In this document: piece after piece, positions 8,512 to 17,217 of the stretch
Position numbering within the stretch: position 1 is the stretch's first letter
How the letters are laid out: every line of letters begins with the position of its first letter
Assembly: GCA_024641505.1 (NCBI GenBank)
Contig: JAHECY010000001.1
Span: forward strand, 124,001 to 188,000
From: Gammaproteobacteria bacterium
GTDB taxonomy: Bacteria > Pseudomonadota > Gammaproteobacteria > SG8-11
Length of the DNA: 64,000 bases
Reading direction: 5' to 3'
The notes under the pieces: model-generated
Database searches by the model: none
What the model was told of the DNA's origin: nothing
What the model saw: the letters and a program-made list of their open reading frames with translations, nothing else
Position numbers and translations under genes: made by a program

Positions 8512-10227
8512 ATGTCCCAAACATTGAGAATTTTGATCGTCGATGATGATCGCACGAATATTGTGGTATTGAAGGCAATGCTCACGCGTTTCAACTATCA
8601 AACCATAATCGCGAACAATGGTATGGAAGCGGTTCAAAAGTTTGAATCCGAATCTCCGGATATGGTGCTGATGGACGTTATGATGCCGGTAATGAATGGG
8701 TATGAAGCTACACGACGCATAAAAAAGCTGGCCGGCGAAGAATTTATACCCGTCATCTTTTTAACCGCCGTTACCGAAGACAATGCGCTGGCGGAATGTG
8801 TGCGCTGTGGTGGCGATGACTTCATTACCAAACCCTATAATCATATCATTCTTAAATCCAAGATTGATGCAATGGTACGCATTAAGGACATGAATAAAAC
8901 CATTGTATTGCAAAACAAGGAGTTGTCCTATCACCACGACAGATTGAGACAAGAACAAGAGATTGCGGAAAAAATATTTTCAAATATCGTCAGGAGCGGA
9001 TACCGTCATGTTCCCGGATTGCAGTATTACATGTCACCTATCGCGCTTTTTAATGGTGACTTGTTTTTATACGCATTACGGCCGAACGGCTATCTCAATA
9101 TTCTGGTAGGTGATTTTACCGGGCATGGATTATCCGCTGCAGTGGGCGCAGTTCCGGTTTCAGATTTATTTTATGCCATGACGTCAAATGGTTTCTCAAT
9201 CAGTGATATCGTGGTGGCGATCAACAATAAACTATTCGATATTCTGCCGCGTTATTTATTTTTCGCCGTTGTCGTTATGGAAATCGACAGCGTGGAAAAT
9301 AACGTCACTCTGTGGAATGGCGGCATGCCTGATGTGCTGATTTGCGGGTCGGATGGTTCGGTCAAGAAACGGGCAACATCAAAATATGTGCCTATGGGGA
9401 TACTTCCACCGCTCAAATTCGACAAATCCACAGAAGTGATCAACATGCATCCGGGGGACCGGATCTATGTCTATTCGGACGGACTAACGGAGCTTGCCAA
9501 TTCGCATGGTGTGATGCTGGGTCAGGATGGGTTCGAGCGAATGTTGCAACAAGTCGGGAATGCTGGCGGCAACCATCAGAAAATAGTCGCGGCGATCAAA
9601 GACTATTCGGAAGGCAAGCCACAAGCGGATGACATAACATTCGCGGAAATAGATATTTCCGGACAGCGCTACGCCATGAACGTGGAGCCAGTAAATATTG
9701 CTGTCGGTAAATATTTGCCAATGAACTGGAGCCTCGAACTCAAACTGGAAAAGGCGTTACTGGCCAGTTTCGATCCGTTGCCGTTTTTGATAAAAAGCAT
9801 ATTCGATATGCAGGGATTGCAGGCGCATAAGGAAAAGATTCATATCATTCTGTCGGAACTGATCAGTAATGCGGTAGAGCATGGGATACTGGGGTTGGAT
9901 TCAAAGGTGAGGGAAACACCCGCCGGATTCAGTTCATACTATGAAGCGCGGGAAAGATTGTTACACAATAGTAATCCGGGATGGTTGAATATTCATGTCA
10001 GTCATGGCAATGAATCAGGCATCGGTAATCTGGTCATTAGAATAGAAGACAGTGGAGCGGGGTTTGATTACATAAATTCAACAATGGATCTGGCGAACAA
10101 TGATGGTAAGAGCGGTCGGGGGATTCCGCTGGTGCGCGCCATATGCGACCGCCTGGAATATTCCAATGGCGGGAGCATGGTGGAAGCAGTGTATAGTTGG
10201 GATAGCCACGCAACTATCACCGGATAG
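8512..10227 (+). CDS. Receiver-PP2C phosphatase-HATPase protein (HsbR-like partner-switch regulator)
   Basis: Three-domain signalling protein of 571 residues. The receiver is at 1-125 with phospho-acceptor Asp55 (VLMDVMMPVMNG). An RsbU/SpoIIE-type PP2C domain follows (GDFTGHGLSAAVG, VYSDGLTEL, QADDITFAEI). The C-terminal RsbW-type HATPase has the N box ELISNAVEHG, G1 EDSGAGFDY and G2 GRGIPLVRA. The layout matches Pseudomonas HsbR, which both phosphorylates and dephosphorylates the STAS protein HsbA and so links a phosphorelay to FlgM and biofilm control. Here the STAS gene sits at the other end of the same cluster, so CheA-dependent control is plausible but inferred. ATG 8512 is preferred to TTG 8470 because SQTLRILIVDDD is the normal receiver start. 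Confidence 0.9.
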   Translation: MSQTLRILIVDDDRTNIVVLKAMLTRFNYQTIIANNGMEAVQKFESESPDMVLMDVMMPVMNGYEATRRIKKLAGEEFIPVIFLTAVTEDNALAECVRCGGDDFITKPYNHIILKSKIDAMVRIKDMNKTIVLQNKELSYHHDRLRQEQEIAEKIFSNIVRSGYRHVPGLQYYMSPIALFNGDLFLYALRPNGYLNILVGDFTGHGLSAAVGAVPVSDLFYAMTSNGFSISDIVVAINNKLFDILPRYLFFAVVVMEIDSVENNVTLWNGGMPDVLICGSDGSVKKRATSKYVPMGILPPLKFDKSTEVINMHPGDRIYVYSDGLTELANSHGVMLGQDGFERMLQQVGNAGGNHQKIVAAIKDYSEGKPQADDITFAEIDISGQRYAMNVEPVNIAVGKYLPMNWSLELKLEKALLASFDPLPFLIKSIFDMQGLQAHKEKIHIILSELISNAVEHGILGLDSKVRETPAGFSSYYEARERLLHNSNPGWLNIHVSHGNESGIGNLVIRIEDSGAGFDYINSTMDLANNDGKSGRGIPLVRAICDRLEYSNGGSMVEAVYSWDSHATITG

Positions 10228-10253
10228 GTAAACCCGGTGGGCCTTGCATATCT

Positions 10254-10272
10254 AATCCAATCCAATCCAATC
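10254..10272. repeat. Short tandem repeat (AATCC)
   Basis: Three full AATCC units plus AATC in tandem, in the gap between the HsbR-like gene and the cytochrome c peroxidase-like gene. It lies outside coding sequence. Such tracts can vary in copy number by slipped replication, but nothing here shows a function. Confidence 0.8.
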
Positions 10273-10351
10273 GATTTCGAGACTGGCAGACTATGACGGT
10301 TACCCGTGGCACGATTTTATGCTGGTCCACCAAGCAACAGTGTTTGGCGCA

Positions 10352-11479
10352 TTATTGCCGCACAAAGCTTCTGAAAGACACGCCTGGTGAATTCGGTAGA
10401 ACCGGTAATTTTATATCCGGAGGTACCCCGGTAAGCGCTACCAGAAAGGCCTTGATGGCGGTAACCTCCTGTGTATTCAATTCTTTCTTAAGTTGGGTGA
10501 TGGCCATGACGCGTATCGCGGACTCGAGGTCGGGGGCTGAACCGTTATGGAAATACGGCGCGGTTAGTGCGATATTGCGCAGCGGCGGTACGCGCCACAA
10601 GCGCTTGTCAGCGGGATTCTTGGTCACTTCATAGACGCCAAGATCGTCGAGTAGACGCAGTTCGCTGTCATAAGCAGTACCGGGATGGTTTGGAAATAAC
10701 TCGTAAAACCCGTCGCCAAGTTGCATGGCGGGTCCCGGAGCCGGTCCCGCAAAATTGACGCCAAAATGACATGCCAGGCAACCCACCTGGTTAAACAATT
10801 CCATACCTTTTTTCTCGAGAGCGGATAACGCCGTGGCATCGCCCTTGATATACAGGTCGAAACGGCTGCCGGGCGTCATCAGTGAGCGCATGAAAGTCGC
10901 CAGTGCTTTGGCAATGTTTCCTGTGGTCAGTGCGGGACTGTCGTCGCCAAACGCATTGTTAAATGCGATTTGGTATTCCTCTAACGCCTGTAAGCGTCGT
11001 TCCACCAGAACCAGATCGTGCACTCCCATGATGTCAGGCGCGGATAAGTGTTCAACAACGAGATTTTCCAGAGATTTACTTCTACCATCCCAGAAATAGA
11101 CCGTCTGCAGACCAATATTGAGTAGCGTGGGACTTGAACGACGGGTATGCGTGGAAGCTGCGCCCATCGACACTGCGCGACCGTCGTTGGCGCCACTGCT
11201 CAAGGAGTGGCACGAATCACACGTTAAATTCCCTGCCATGGACAGCCGGGGATCGAAAAACAGTGTCTTGCCAAGGTCGATCTTTGCCGCGGTCATGGCA
11301 TTGTCTCGGGGTACCAGAGGTTGCTCCGGCAAAGCTTGAAAATAGTCGAATGCGCTGACCGGAAGTGCCAGCAGGCAGCAGGTAATGACAAGCAGCCAAC
11401 GTTCAACGGTACAGTGGGTACTGAAGGAATTCAGGGGGGTCCGATCTTGAGACGGGGCCTGCCGGAAACGTATCTGCAT
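10352..11479 (-). CDS. Di-heme cytochrome c peroxidase / MauG-family protein
   Basis: Exported di-heme c-type cytochrome of 375 residues. Cytochrome c peroxidases of this family reduce hydrogen peroxide in the periplasm with electrons from small cytochromes; MauG-like members oxidise protein side chains. Two heme motifs are visible, CDSCH and CLACH, with the typical GKTLFFDPRLS entry and FHNGSAPDLESAI near the C-terminus. A hydrophobic segment WLLVITCCLLALPVSA ending in an AxA-like site marks a signal peptide. The start is set at ATG 11479 because GGAG lies nine bases before it. It is the only - strand gene between fliK and base 30350 and has no evident link to motility. Peroxidase versus MauG-type activity cannot be settled here. 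Confidence 0.88.
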   Translation of the reverse strand: MQIRFRQAPSQDRTPLNSFSTHCTVERWLLVITCCLLALPVSAFDYFQALPEQPLVPRDNAMTAAKIDLGKTLFFDPRLSMAGNLTCDSCHSLSSGANDGRAVSMGAASTHTRRSSPTLLNIGLQTVYFWDGRSKSLENLVVEHLSAPDIMGVHDLVLVERRLQALEEYQIAFNNAFGDDSPALTTGNIAKALATFMRSLMTPGSRFDLYIKGDATALSALEKKGMELFNQVGCLACHFGVNFAGPAPGPAMQLGDGFYELFPNHPGTAYDSELRLLDDLGVYEVTKNPADKRLWRVPPLRNIALTAPYFHNGSAPDLESAIRVMAITQLKKELNTQEVTAIKAFLVALTGVPPDIKLPVLPNSPGVSFRSFVRQ

Positions 11480-11750
11480 GCTTAGTTTCTCCATTAACAA
11501 CGACGTCAGCGATTCTAGATAATACAGGTCCTGACGAGAATTGTGGCCGGTAGTGCTGCAAGTGGATTCGGCCGTCAGTTCAAGGCAAGAATATTACATA
11601 TTAATAATATTGATAATAATGTCGGGCGCGTTTTGTGAAAGCGATGTTTTCACGGATGTTGTCTGAGAATAACGAGTCAAATAACTGTCAGCATCCGGTA
11701 AATCCATTATAACCCTCTGTTAAACAAAATAAAATAACAAGAATTGCCCA
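11480..11750. other. Divergent gap between the peroxidase-like gene and fliL
   Basis: About 270 bases with no gene, AT-rich towards the fliL side (for example TAAACAAAATAAAATAACAA near 11720). It must hold the leftward promoter of the peroxidase-like gene and any upstream sites for the sigma-54 activator of fliL. I could not pick a specific activator site. Confidence 0.5.
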
Positions 11751-11766
11751 TGGCATATTGTTTGCA
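11751..11766 (+). promoter_or_regulatory. Sigma-54-type promoter of the fliL operon
   Basis: TGGCATATTGTTTGCA matches the sigma-54 (RpoN) -24/-12 pattern: GG and GC separated by exactly ten bases, with TGGCA and TTGCA flanks. It lies 44 bases upstream of fliL. In polar-flagellated gammaproteobacteria the class II or III flagellar operons, including fliL-fliR, are commonly under RpoN with FleQ- or FlrC-type activators, which fits. Confidence 0.75.
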
Positions 11767-11810
11767 CAAGTCTTGAAACTTCAACGTGTTAATCCAGCAG
11801 GGAACTATAT

Positions 11811-12350
11811 ATGGCCAAAGAAGAGGAGACCCAGGAAAAACCACAGACAAAATCCGTGCCTTGGGTAATGATTATATTGACCGTTATTTTATCGCTAGTA
11901 TTCGTTGTGGGTACGATTTTAGGGACCTTGTATTTTGCAGGTGTGCTGTCAGGGGGCAAAGATAAAACTCAGGAAGTAGCCACCACGGACGGGGAAGAGA
12001 CAGTTGTCGAAGAGCCGAAAGCTGAGCACAGTCAGGCTATTTATTTGCCACTGGATCCTGCATTCGTTGTCAATTTCGAGGGCAAAGGGCCAGCGCGCTT
12101 TTTACAGATCAACGTGGAAGTCATGACGCGTAATCCGGATATGGAAGAACATATCAAGAAGCATATGCCCGCGATCCGCAACAATCTGGTGTTTTTATTC
12201 GGGAGTCAGACCTATGACAATGTGGCTACCTTGGAAGGTAAGGAAAAGCTGCGTTCGGCGGCACTGGAGGAAGTAAAAAAGATTATGGATACCGAAGTGG
12301 GTGATTCCGCAATTGAAGCCCTGTATTTCACAAGTTTTGTAATGCAGTAA
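11811..12350 (+). CDS. fliL: Flagellar basal-body associated protein FliL
   Basis: Single-pass inner-membrane protein (179 residues) that surrounds the stator and supports motor torque. A short charged cytoplasmic N-terminus is followed by one membrane helix (WVMIILTVILSLVFVVGTILGTLYFA, about 19-44), an acidic linker, and the periplasmic domain starting YLPLDPAFVVNFEG. It ends in the usual FTSFVMQ. It opens the fliLMNOPQR run, four bases ahead of fliM. Confidence 0.95.
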   Translation: MAKEEETQEKPQTKSVPWVMIILTVILSLVFVVGTILGTLYFAGVLSGGKDKTQEVATTDGEETVVEEPKAEHSQAIYLPLDPAFVVNFEGKGPARFLQINVEVMTRNPDMEEHIKKHMPAIRNNLVFLFGSQTYDNVATLEGKEKLRSAALEEVKKIMDTEVGDSAIEALYFTSFVMQ

Positions 12351-12354
12351 CCAT

Positions 12355-13338
12355 ATGGCGGTAAATGACCTCTTGTCGCAAGATGAAATCGACGCTTTGC
12401 TGCACGGCGTCGACAACGGTGACATCGGTGCCGGAGGTGAAGCGGGCACGGAGGGCAAGGTTCAACAGTATGATTTTGCCAGTCAGGACCGGATTGTTCG
12501 CGGGCGTATGCCCACCCTGGAAATGATCAACGAAAGATTCGCGCGTTATTTTCGTATCAGTCTGTTCAATCTGCTGCGCCGCACGCCGGAAATCTCGGTC
12601 GGTGGTGTGCAGATGCTGAAATTCGCCGAATATGTACATTCACTCTTTGTTCCCACCAGCTTGAATTTGACGCGAATTCCCCCCTTGCGCGGCAGTGCGC
12701 TGGTGGTGTTCGATCCGAAGCTGGTTTTTTCCGTGGTGGAGAACTTTTTTGGTGGCGATGGCCGGTTTCACGCGAAGATCGAAGGTCGAGAATTCACGCA
12801 GACTGAAATGCGAGTGGTTACTTTGATGCTGGAAGGTGTTTATAAAAACATGAAAGAAGCCTGGGCGCCGGTGTTGGATGTGGAATTTCAGTACCTCAAT
12901 ACCGAGGTCAATCCGCATTTCGCCAATATTGTAAGCCCGACGGAAGTGGTTGTGGTCAGTACATTTCACATTGAATTGGAGGGTGGTGGTGGCGATCTTC
13001 ATGTCACCATGCCTTATTCCATGCTCGAACCGATGCGGGAATTGCTGGATGCCGGCATCCAAAGTGACCGTACAGAAAATGATGAACGTTGGATTAACGC
13101 ATTACGCGAGGATGTTGGTAATGCCCGGGTGGAGTTGGCGGTAAAGCTGTCACACACCGAGTTGACGTTGCGAGAGATCCTTGACTTGGAGCCGGGAGAT
13201 ATTATTCCCATTGAAATGCCGCAATACCTGCTGGCCAGGGCGGAAGGGGTACCGGTTTTTATCGGTAGGCACGGCGTGCACCGAGGCAATCTGGCAATTC
13301 AAGTGGTGCGGGGTTACATACCCAAGGATGACGCCTGA
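12355..13338 (+). CDS. fliM: Flagellar motor switch protein FliM
   Basis: C-ring protein (327 residues) that binds phosphorylated CheY and reverses rotation. The N-terminal CheY-binding peptide is LLSQDEIDALLHG (residues 6-18). The middle CheC-like domain and the C-terminal SpoA domain (ILDLEPGDIIPIEMP) follow. The N-terminal motif closely resembles three tandem motifs found in the linker of the second CheA in this window. Gene order and length are standard. Confidence 0.97.
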   Translation: MAVNDLLSQDEIDALLHGVDNGDIGAGGEAGTEGKVQQYDFASQDRIVRGRMPTLEMINERFARYFRISLFNLLRRTPEISVGGVQMLKFAEYVHSLFVPTSLNLTRIPPLRGSALVVFDPKLVFSVVENFFGGDGRFHAKIEGREFTQTEMRVVTLMLEGVYKNMKEAWAPVLDVEFQYLNTEVNPHFANIVSPTEVVVVSTFHIELEGGGGDLHVTMPYSMLEPMRELLDAGIQSDRTENDERWINALREDVGNARVELAVKLSHTELTLREILDLEPGDIIPIEMPQYLLARAEGVPVFIGRHGVHRGNLAIQVVRGYIPKDDA

Positions 13339-13365
13339 AATGACGATTAGTTACGGGGTAATGTT

Positions 13366-13773
13366 ATGAGTGACAATGGAAATTCTGACCAGCAACAAGC
13401 CGCGGATGAATGGGAAGCGGCGCTGGCTCAGCAAGCCGGAAAATCATCTGGTGAAATCAACGCAGCGTCACTGGACGCCCTGGAGTCGAAGGGCAGCGGT
13501 CCGACTATGGAAGAAACGAATCTGGATGTGATACTGGAGATTCCGGTAACGCTCGCCATGGAAGTTGGCCGAACCAGTATCAGTATCAGAAATTTACTGC
13601 ACTTGAATCAGGGCTCGGTGGTGGAGCTGGACAGGATTGCCGGAGAACCTCTGGACATTCTGGTGAACGGCACGCTGATCGCACATGGGGAAGTGGTGAT
13701 CGTCAATGAGAAATACGGTATCAGATTGACTGATGTCATCAGTCCCTCGGAACGTATCAGGAAATTGAAATGA
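13366..13773 (+). CDS. fliN: Flagellar motor switch protein FliN
   Basis: Small C-ring subunit of 135 residues that forms the base of the switch and docks the FliH export cargo. The C-terminal SpoA domain is clear (ILEIPVTLAMEVGRTSISIRN, then LDILVNGTLIAHGEVVIVNEKYGIRLTDV). The variable N-terminus has the common DEWEAALAQQ stretch. Its stop overlaps the fliO start in an ATGA junction. Confidence 0.97.
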   Translation: MSDNGNSDQQQAADEWEAALAQQAGKSSGEINAASLDALESKGSGPTMEETNLDVILEIPVTLAMEVGRTSISIRNLLHLNQGSVVELDRIAGEPLDILVNGTLIAHGEVVIVNEKYGIRLTDVISPSERIRKLK

Positions 13774-14219
13774 ATCATGGTGTGTCACGCACAGGCTTTG
13801 TCTTGATGTGTCTGCTGCAGTCAGCAGCAGAGGGGGCGGAAGTGGTGCGTGGTGCCGGTGCCGCGGCACCGCCGGATCCTATATCCGCCGGAACACTGGT
13901 GCAGGTGGTGTTGGGGTTGGGGATTATTCTGGCACTGATTGTCGGTGGCGCGTTGGTGTTGCGGCGAATGGGGTATTGGCAAATGTCGCATAGCGGCGCG
14001 CTGAAAATAGTCGCGGGTATGTCGATCGGGCCGCGTGAAAGAATTATTGTCGTGCAAGTAGGGGAACAGCAACTATTGCTGGGTATTACGCCAGGCCGGA
14101 TTGCGAGCCTGGCGGAATTGAAAGATCGTCTGGTGGTGCGTGAGCCGGGAATGCCGGAAATTCCGTTTAAAAATCGCCTCATGGGCATTCTTCATGACAG
14201 GTATGGTAAGGACGTGTAG
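13770..14219 (+). CDS. fliO: Flagellar biosynthetic protein FliO
   Basis: Small membrane protein (149 residues) that helps assemble the FliP ring of the export gate. One strong membrane helix ([24 protein letters not shown]) is followed by the conserved cytoplasmic stretch [28 protein letters not shown]. An N-terminal hydrophobic stretch may act as a signal peptide, as in many FliOs. Translation is probably coupled to fliN through the ATGA overlap. Confidence 0.93.
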   Translation: MNHGVSRTGFVLMCLLQSAAEGAEVVRGAGAAAPPDPISAGTLVQVVLGLGIILALIVGGALVLRRMGYWQMSHSGALKIVAGMSIGPRERIIVVQVGEQQLLLGITPGRIASLAELKDRLVVREPGMPEIPFKNRLMGILHDRYGKDV

Positions 14220-14244
14220 CTACACAACAATGGCGGTAACGAGC

Positions 14245-14994
14245 ATGCGATTTATCCTGGTTTTATTGTGTTTCCTGATCACTCTTTGGTTACCGGCCTT
14301 GGCGCTGGCGGCGGACCCAGGTATTCCTGCATTGTCTATTGTTACTGGGAAATCCGGCGAACAAACGATTACTTTAAGCTTGCAAGTGCTCGCTTTGATG
14401 ACCGCGCTGACTTTCCTGCCGGCGGCTTTGATAATGATGACATCATTCACGCGCATTATTATCGTGCTGGCCATTATTAGACAAGCGGTCGGCCTGCAAT
14501 CCGCTCCGCCAAATCAAATATTGATAGGATTGGCGCTGTTTTTGACGTTCTTTATCATGACTCCGGTGTTTACCAATGTCTATCAGAATGCGTTGCAACC
14601 ATATGTGGAAGAAAAGATTGAAATGCATGAAGCACTTGATCGCGCCAAGGTGCCGATTCGACATTTTATGATGAATCAGACCCGGGAAACCGATTTGACC
14701 ATGTTTTCCGGGATCGCCAACCAAGTAATGCCGTCTAATCTTGATGATGTGCCCTTTGCCACATTATTACCGGCATTTGTAACCAGTGAGCTGAAAACAG
14801 CATTTCAAATCGGATTTCTGGTTTTCATACCGTTTTTAATCATCGATTTAGTGGTGGCCAGCGTGTTGATGGCTATGGGTATGATGATGTTGTCACCAAT
14901 GATAATAGCCCTGCCATTCAAAATTATGCTGTTTGTGCTGGTTGACGGATGGACGCTGTTGATCGGAACCTTGGCTTCGAGTTTTTATGTCTAG
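14245..14994 (+). CDS. fliP: Flagellar export gate protein FliP
   Basis: Core subunit of the type III export gate. The N-terminus [20 protein letters not shown] is a cleavable signal peptide as in E. coli FliP. The mature protein has the conserved [25 protein letters not shown] block and the C-terminal membrane helices ending in [14 protein letters not shown]. The frame is open further upstream into fliO; ATG 14245 is chosen because it places the signal peptide at the very N-terminus, and ATG 14230 is the alternative. It lies in the standard fliOPQR order. Confidence 0.94.
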   Translation: MRFILVLLCFLITLWLPALALAADPGIPALSIVTGKSGEQTITLSLQVLALMTALTFLPAALIMMTSFTRIIIVLAIIRQAVGLQSAPPNQILIGLALFLTFFIMTPVFTNVYQNALQPYVEEKIEMHEALDRAKVPIRHFMMNQTRETDLTMFSGIANQVMPSNLDDVPFATLLPAFVTSELKTAFQIGFLVFIPFLIIDLVVASVLMAMGMMMLSPMIIALPFKIMLFVLVDGWTLLIGTLASSFYV

Positions 14995-15003
14995 GAGGAT
15001 GTC

Positions 15004-15273
15004 ATGACACCGGATACCATTGTTACGATCGGGCGGCAGGCCATAGAAATCACTGTTTTATTGCTTTCGATCATATTGATTCCGTCACTGCTGATCGGTG
15101 TTTTGGTGAGCATGTTTCAGGCAGCGACTCAAATTAATGAAATGACACTAACGTTTATACCGAAGCTGCTGGTGATGTTTGTAGTGCTTCTCGTAGGGGG
15201 AGCCTGGATGCTGGGACTGGTCGTCGATTATACCAGGCGCCTGATCGATAACATCCCAAGTCTTATCGGTTAA
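15004..15273 (+). CDS. fliQ: Flagellar export gate protein FliQ
   Basis: Small export gate subunit of 89 residues with two membrane helices (ITVLLLSIILIPSLLIGVLVSMFQ and LLVMFVVLLVGGAWMLGLVVDY) joined by the conserved QAATQINEMTLTFIPK loop. AGGAGG lies directly upstream of ATG 15004. Length and order are typical. Confidence 0.97.
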   Translation: MTPDTIVTIGRQAIEITVLLLSIILIPSLLIGVLVSMFQAATQINEMTLTFIPKLLVMFVVLLVGGAWMLGLVVDYTRRLIDNIPSLIG

Positions 15274-15297
15274 CCGTCGACAGATACGGGTGGTGAC

Positions 15298-16083
15298 ATG
15301 GCCTTGGTTAGCGTAGCGGCAGGAGAAATAAACACCCTGGTGAGTGCGTACTTGTGGCCGTTTTTCAGGATCGCGGGTTTGGTCGGCGCGGCGCCGATAT
15401 TTGGCGTGCAATTCGTACCATCTCAGGTAAAACTGGTTTTTGCCATGGCCATTACTGTTTTACTGGTGCCCCTGATCCCGCCCGGACCCGTTATTGAACT
15501 ATTCAGTCCGCAGGCATTCCTGATTCTGTTACAGCAACTACTTATCGGCTTGTCGATCGGCGTGGTCGTAAACATGTTGTTTAATATATTTATAGTTGGT
15601 GGCCAAATCATTGCCACCAATATGGGACTTGGGTTTGCCACAGTGGTTGATCCGCAAGGTGGCGTTTCCGTACCGGTTTTAAGTCAGTTCTATATTTATC
15701 TCACGTCCTTGATGTTTCTTGCCCTCAACGGGCACTTATTATTGATCGAGGTGCTTTCCCATAGCTTTACCGCCATGCCCGTAGGAATTGGCGGGATGGA
15801 ACAGGAAATGCTGTGGCAGATGGTGCAATGGGCCGGCGAGATTTTCAGCAGCGGCGTGTTACTGGCGTTGCCGGCGCTCGCGGCGCTATTGCTGGTCAAT
15901 GTCGCCTTGGGTGTGGTCATGAGAGCGGCACCGCAGTTCAATATCATGTCTATCGGTTTTCCTATCACGCTGACTGTAGGGTTCATCGTAGTAATGGTGA
16001 GTTTACCGGCAATCGTACCTTTGTTCACCCAGGGGCTGATTGGTTCGATGTCATTTATTGAACGTGTTTTTCTGGGAGGGTAG
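15298..16083 (+). CDS. fliR: Flagellar export gate protein FliR
   Basis: Export gate subunit of 261 residues with five to six membrane helices. Conserved features are the N-terminal RIAGLVGAAPIFG region, the GLGFATVVDPQGG loop and the C-terminal APQFNIMSIGFPITLTVGF stretch. Its stop codon is followed without a gap by the GTG of flhB. Confidence 0.96.
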   Translation: MALVSVAAGEINTLVSAYLWPFFRIAGLVGAAPIFGVQFVPSQVKLVFAMAITVLLVPLIPPGPVIELFSPQAFLILLQQLLIGLSIGVVVNMLFNIFIVGGQIIATNMGLGFATVVDPQGGVSVPVLSQFYIYLTSLMFLALNGHLLLIEVLSHSFTAMPVGIGGMEQEMLWQMVQWAGEIFSSGVLLALPALAALLLVNVALGVVMRAAPQFNIMSIGFPITLTVGFIVVMVSLPAIVPLFTQGLIGSMSFIERVFLGG

Positions 16084-17214
16084 GTGGCAGAAGAACAAGA
16101 AGACCGCACAGAAGAACCTAGTGGTAAGCGACGCGAGGATGCGCGTCGCAAAGGTCAGGTGGCACGTTCCCGGGAGCTGAATTCGACGTTGGTAATGGTG
16201 GCAGCGGCGCTGGTGTTTATGGCATCAGGCGCATATCTCGCAGATGGCATGATACACATAGCCACGAGCCATCTGAGCATGGATCGCGCGACAGTGATGG
16301 ATAGCAACCAGCTTATGAACAAGCTGGTGAATGCGATCACCGATGGGCTTTTGTTATTGGTACCGTTTCTGATCGTCATGCTGCTGGTGGCGCTTGCTGC
16401 GCCGATGGCCCTTGGCGGTATGGTATTCAGCGCAGAGCAACTCAAGCCGAATTTTGGCAAGCTGAATCCAATCAAGGGATTGGGGCGGATCTTTTCTACC
16501 CGGGGGCTGGCCGAATTGGTCAAGGCTCTATTGAAGTTCATGCTGGTGGGAACGATTGCCGCGGGCTGGATCTGGCATCAAGCGGATACCTTGTTACTGA
16601 TGAGTACCATGCCCATCGAAGTCGCGTTGCATGAGATCGGCATGCAGGCAGGGTTGGGTTTGCTGGTATTTTGTTCCGCCATGGTTCTGATTGCCGCCAT
16701 CGATGTACCGGTGCAGCTGTGGGAGCATACCCGCCAATTGCGGATGACTAAGCAGGAGCAGAAAGATGAGTTGCGTCAGTCTGACGGTGACCCACACTTG
16801 CGCGGTCGAATGCGCCAATTACAAAGGGAGCGCGCCAATCAGCGCATGATCTCCGAAGTACCGAAGGCGGATGTTGTCGTCATGAATCCGAACCATTATG
16901 CCGTCGCCTTACGATATCAACCAGATAAGAACAACGCGCCGATAGTGGTCGCCAAAGGTATGAATCTCATGGCATTGCAAATACGGGACATCGGTGTACA
17001 ACATGATGTACCCATTGTGCGCAGCCCGCCTCTGGCGCGTACCTTGTACTATCACGCGAAAGTAGGCCGCGAAATTCCCGCGGGTCTGTTTCTTGCCGTG
17101 GCTCAGTTGCTTGCATATGTCTATCAACTTCGGCGCGCCACGGGACCGCAGTCCGCCAAGTCCCAGGAAGTACCGGAGTTTCCCATTCCCGATGAACTAC
17201 GGAGGGATGACTAA
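16084..17214 (+). CDS. flhB: Flagellar export gate switch protein FlhB
   Basis: Export gate protein (376 residues) whose cytoplasmic domain cuts itself and thereby switches export specificity when FliK signals hook completion. The N-terminus is the usual EDRTEEPSGKRREDARRKGQVARS, followed by four membrane helices and the C-terminal domain. The self-cleavage site reads N-P-N-H (VVMNPNHYAVALRY) instead of the near-universal N-P-T-H. The cleaving Asn-Pro bond is intact, so processing is still expected, perhaps at another rate. The GTG start abuts the fliR stop. Confidence 0.96.
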   Translation: MAEEQEDRTEEPSGKRREDARRKGQVARSRELNSTLVMVAAALVFMASGAYLADGMIHIATSHLSMDRATVMDSNQLMNKLVNAITDGLLLLVPFLIVMLLVALAAPMALGGMVFSAEQLKPNFGKLNPIKGLGRIFSTRGLAELVKALLKFMLVGTIAAGWIWHQADTLLLMSTMPIEVALHEIGMQAGLGLLVFCSAMVLIAAIDVPVQLWEHTRQLRMTKQEQKDELRQSDGDPHLRGRMRQLQRERANQRMISEVPKADVVVMNPNHYAVALRYQPDKNNAPIVVAKGMNLMALQIRDIGVQHDVPIVRSPPLARTLYYHAKVGREIPAGLFLAVAQLLAYVYQLRRATGPQSAKSQEVPEFPIPDELRRDD

Positions 17215-17217
17215 ACC

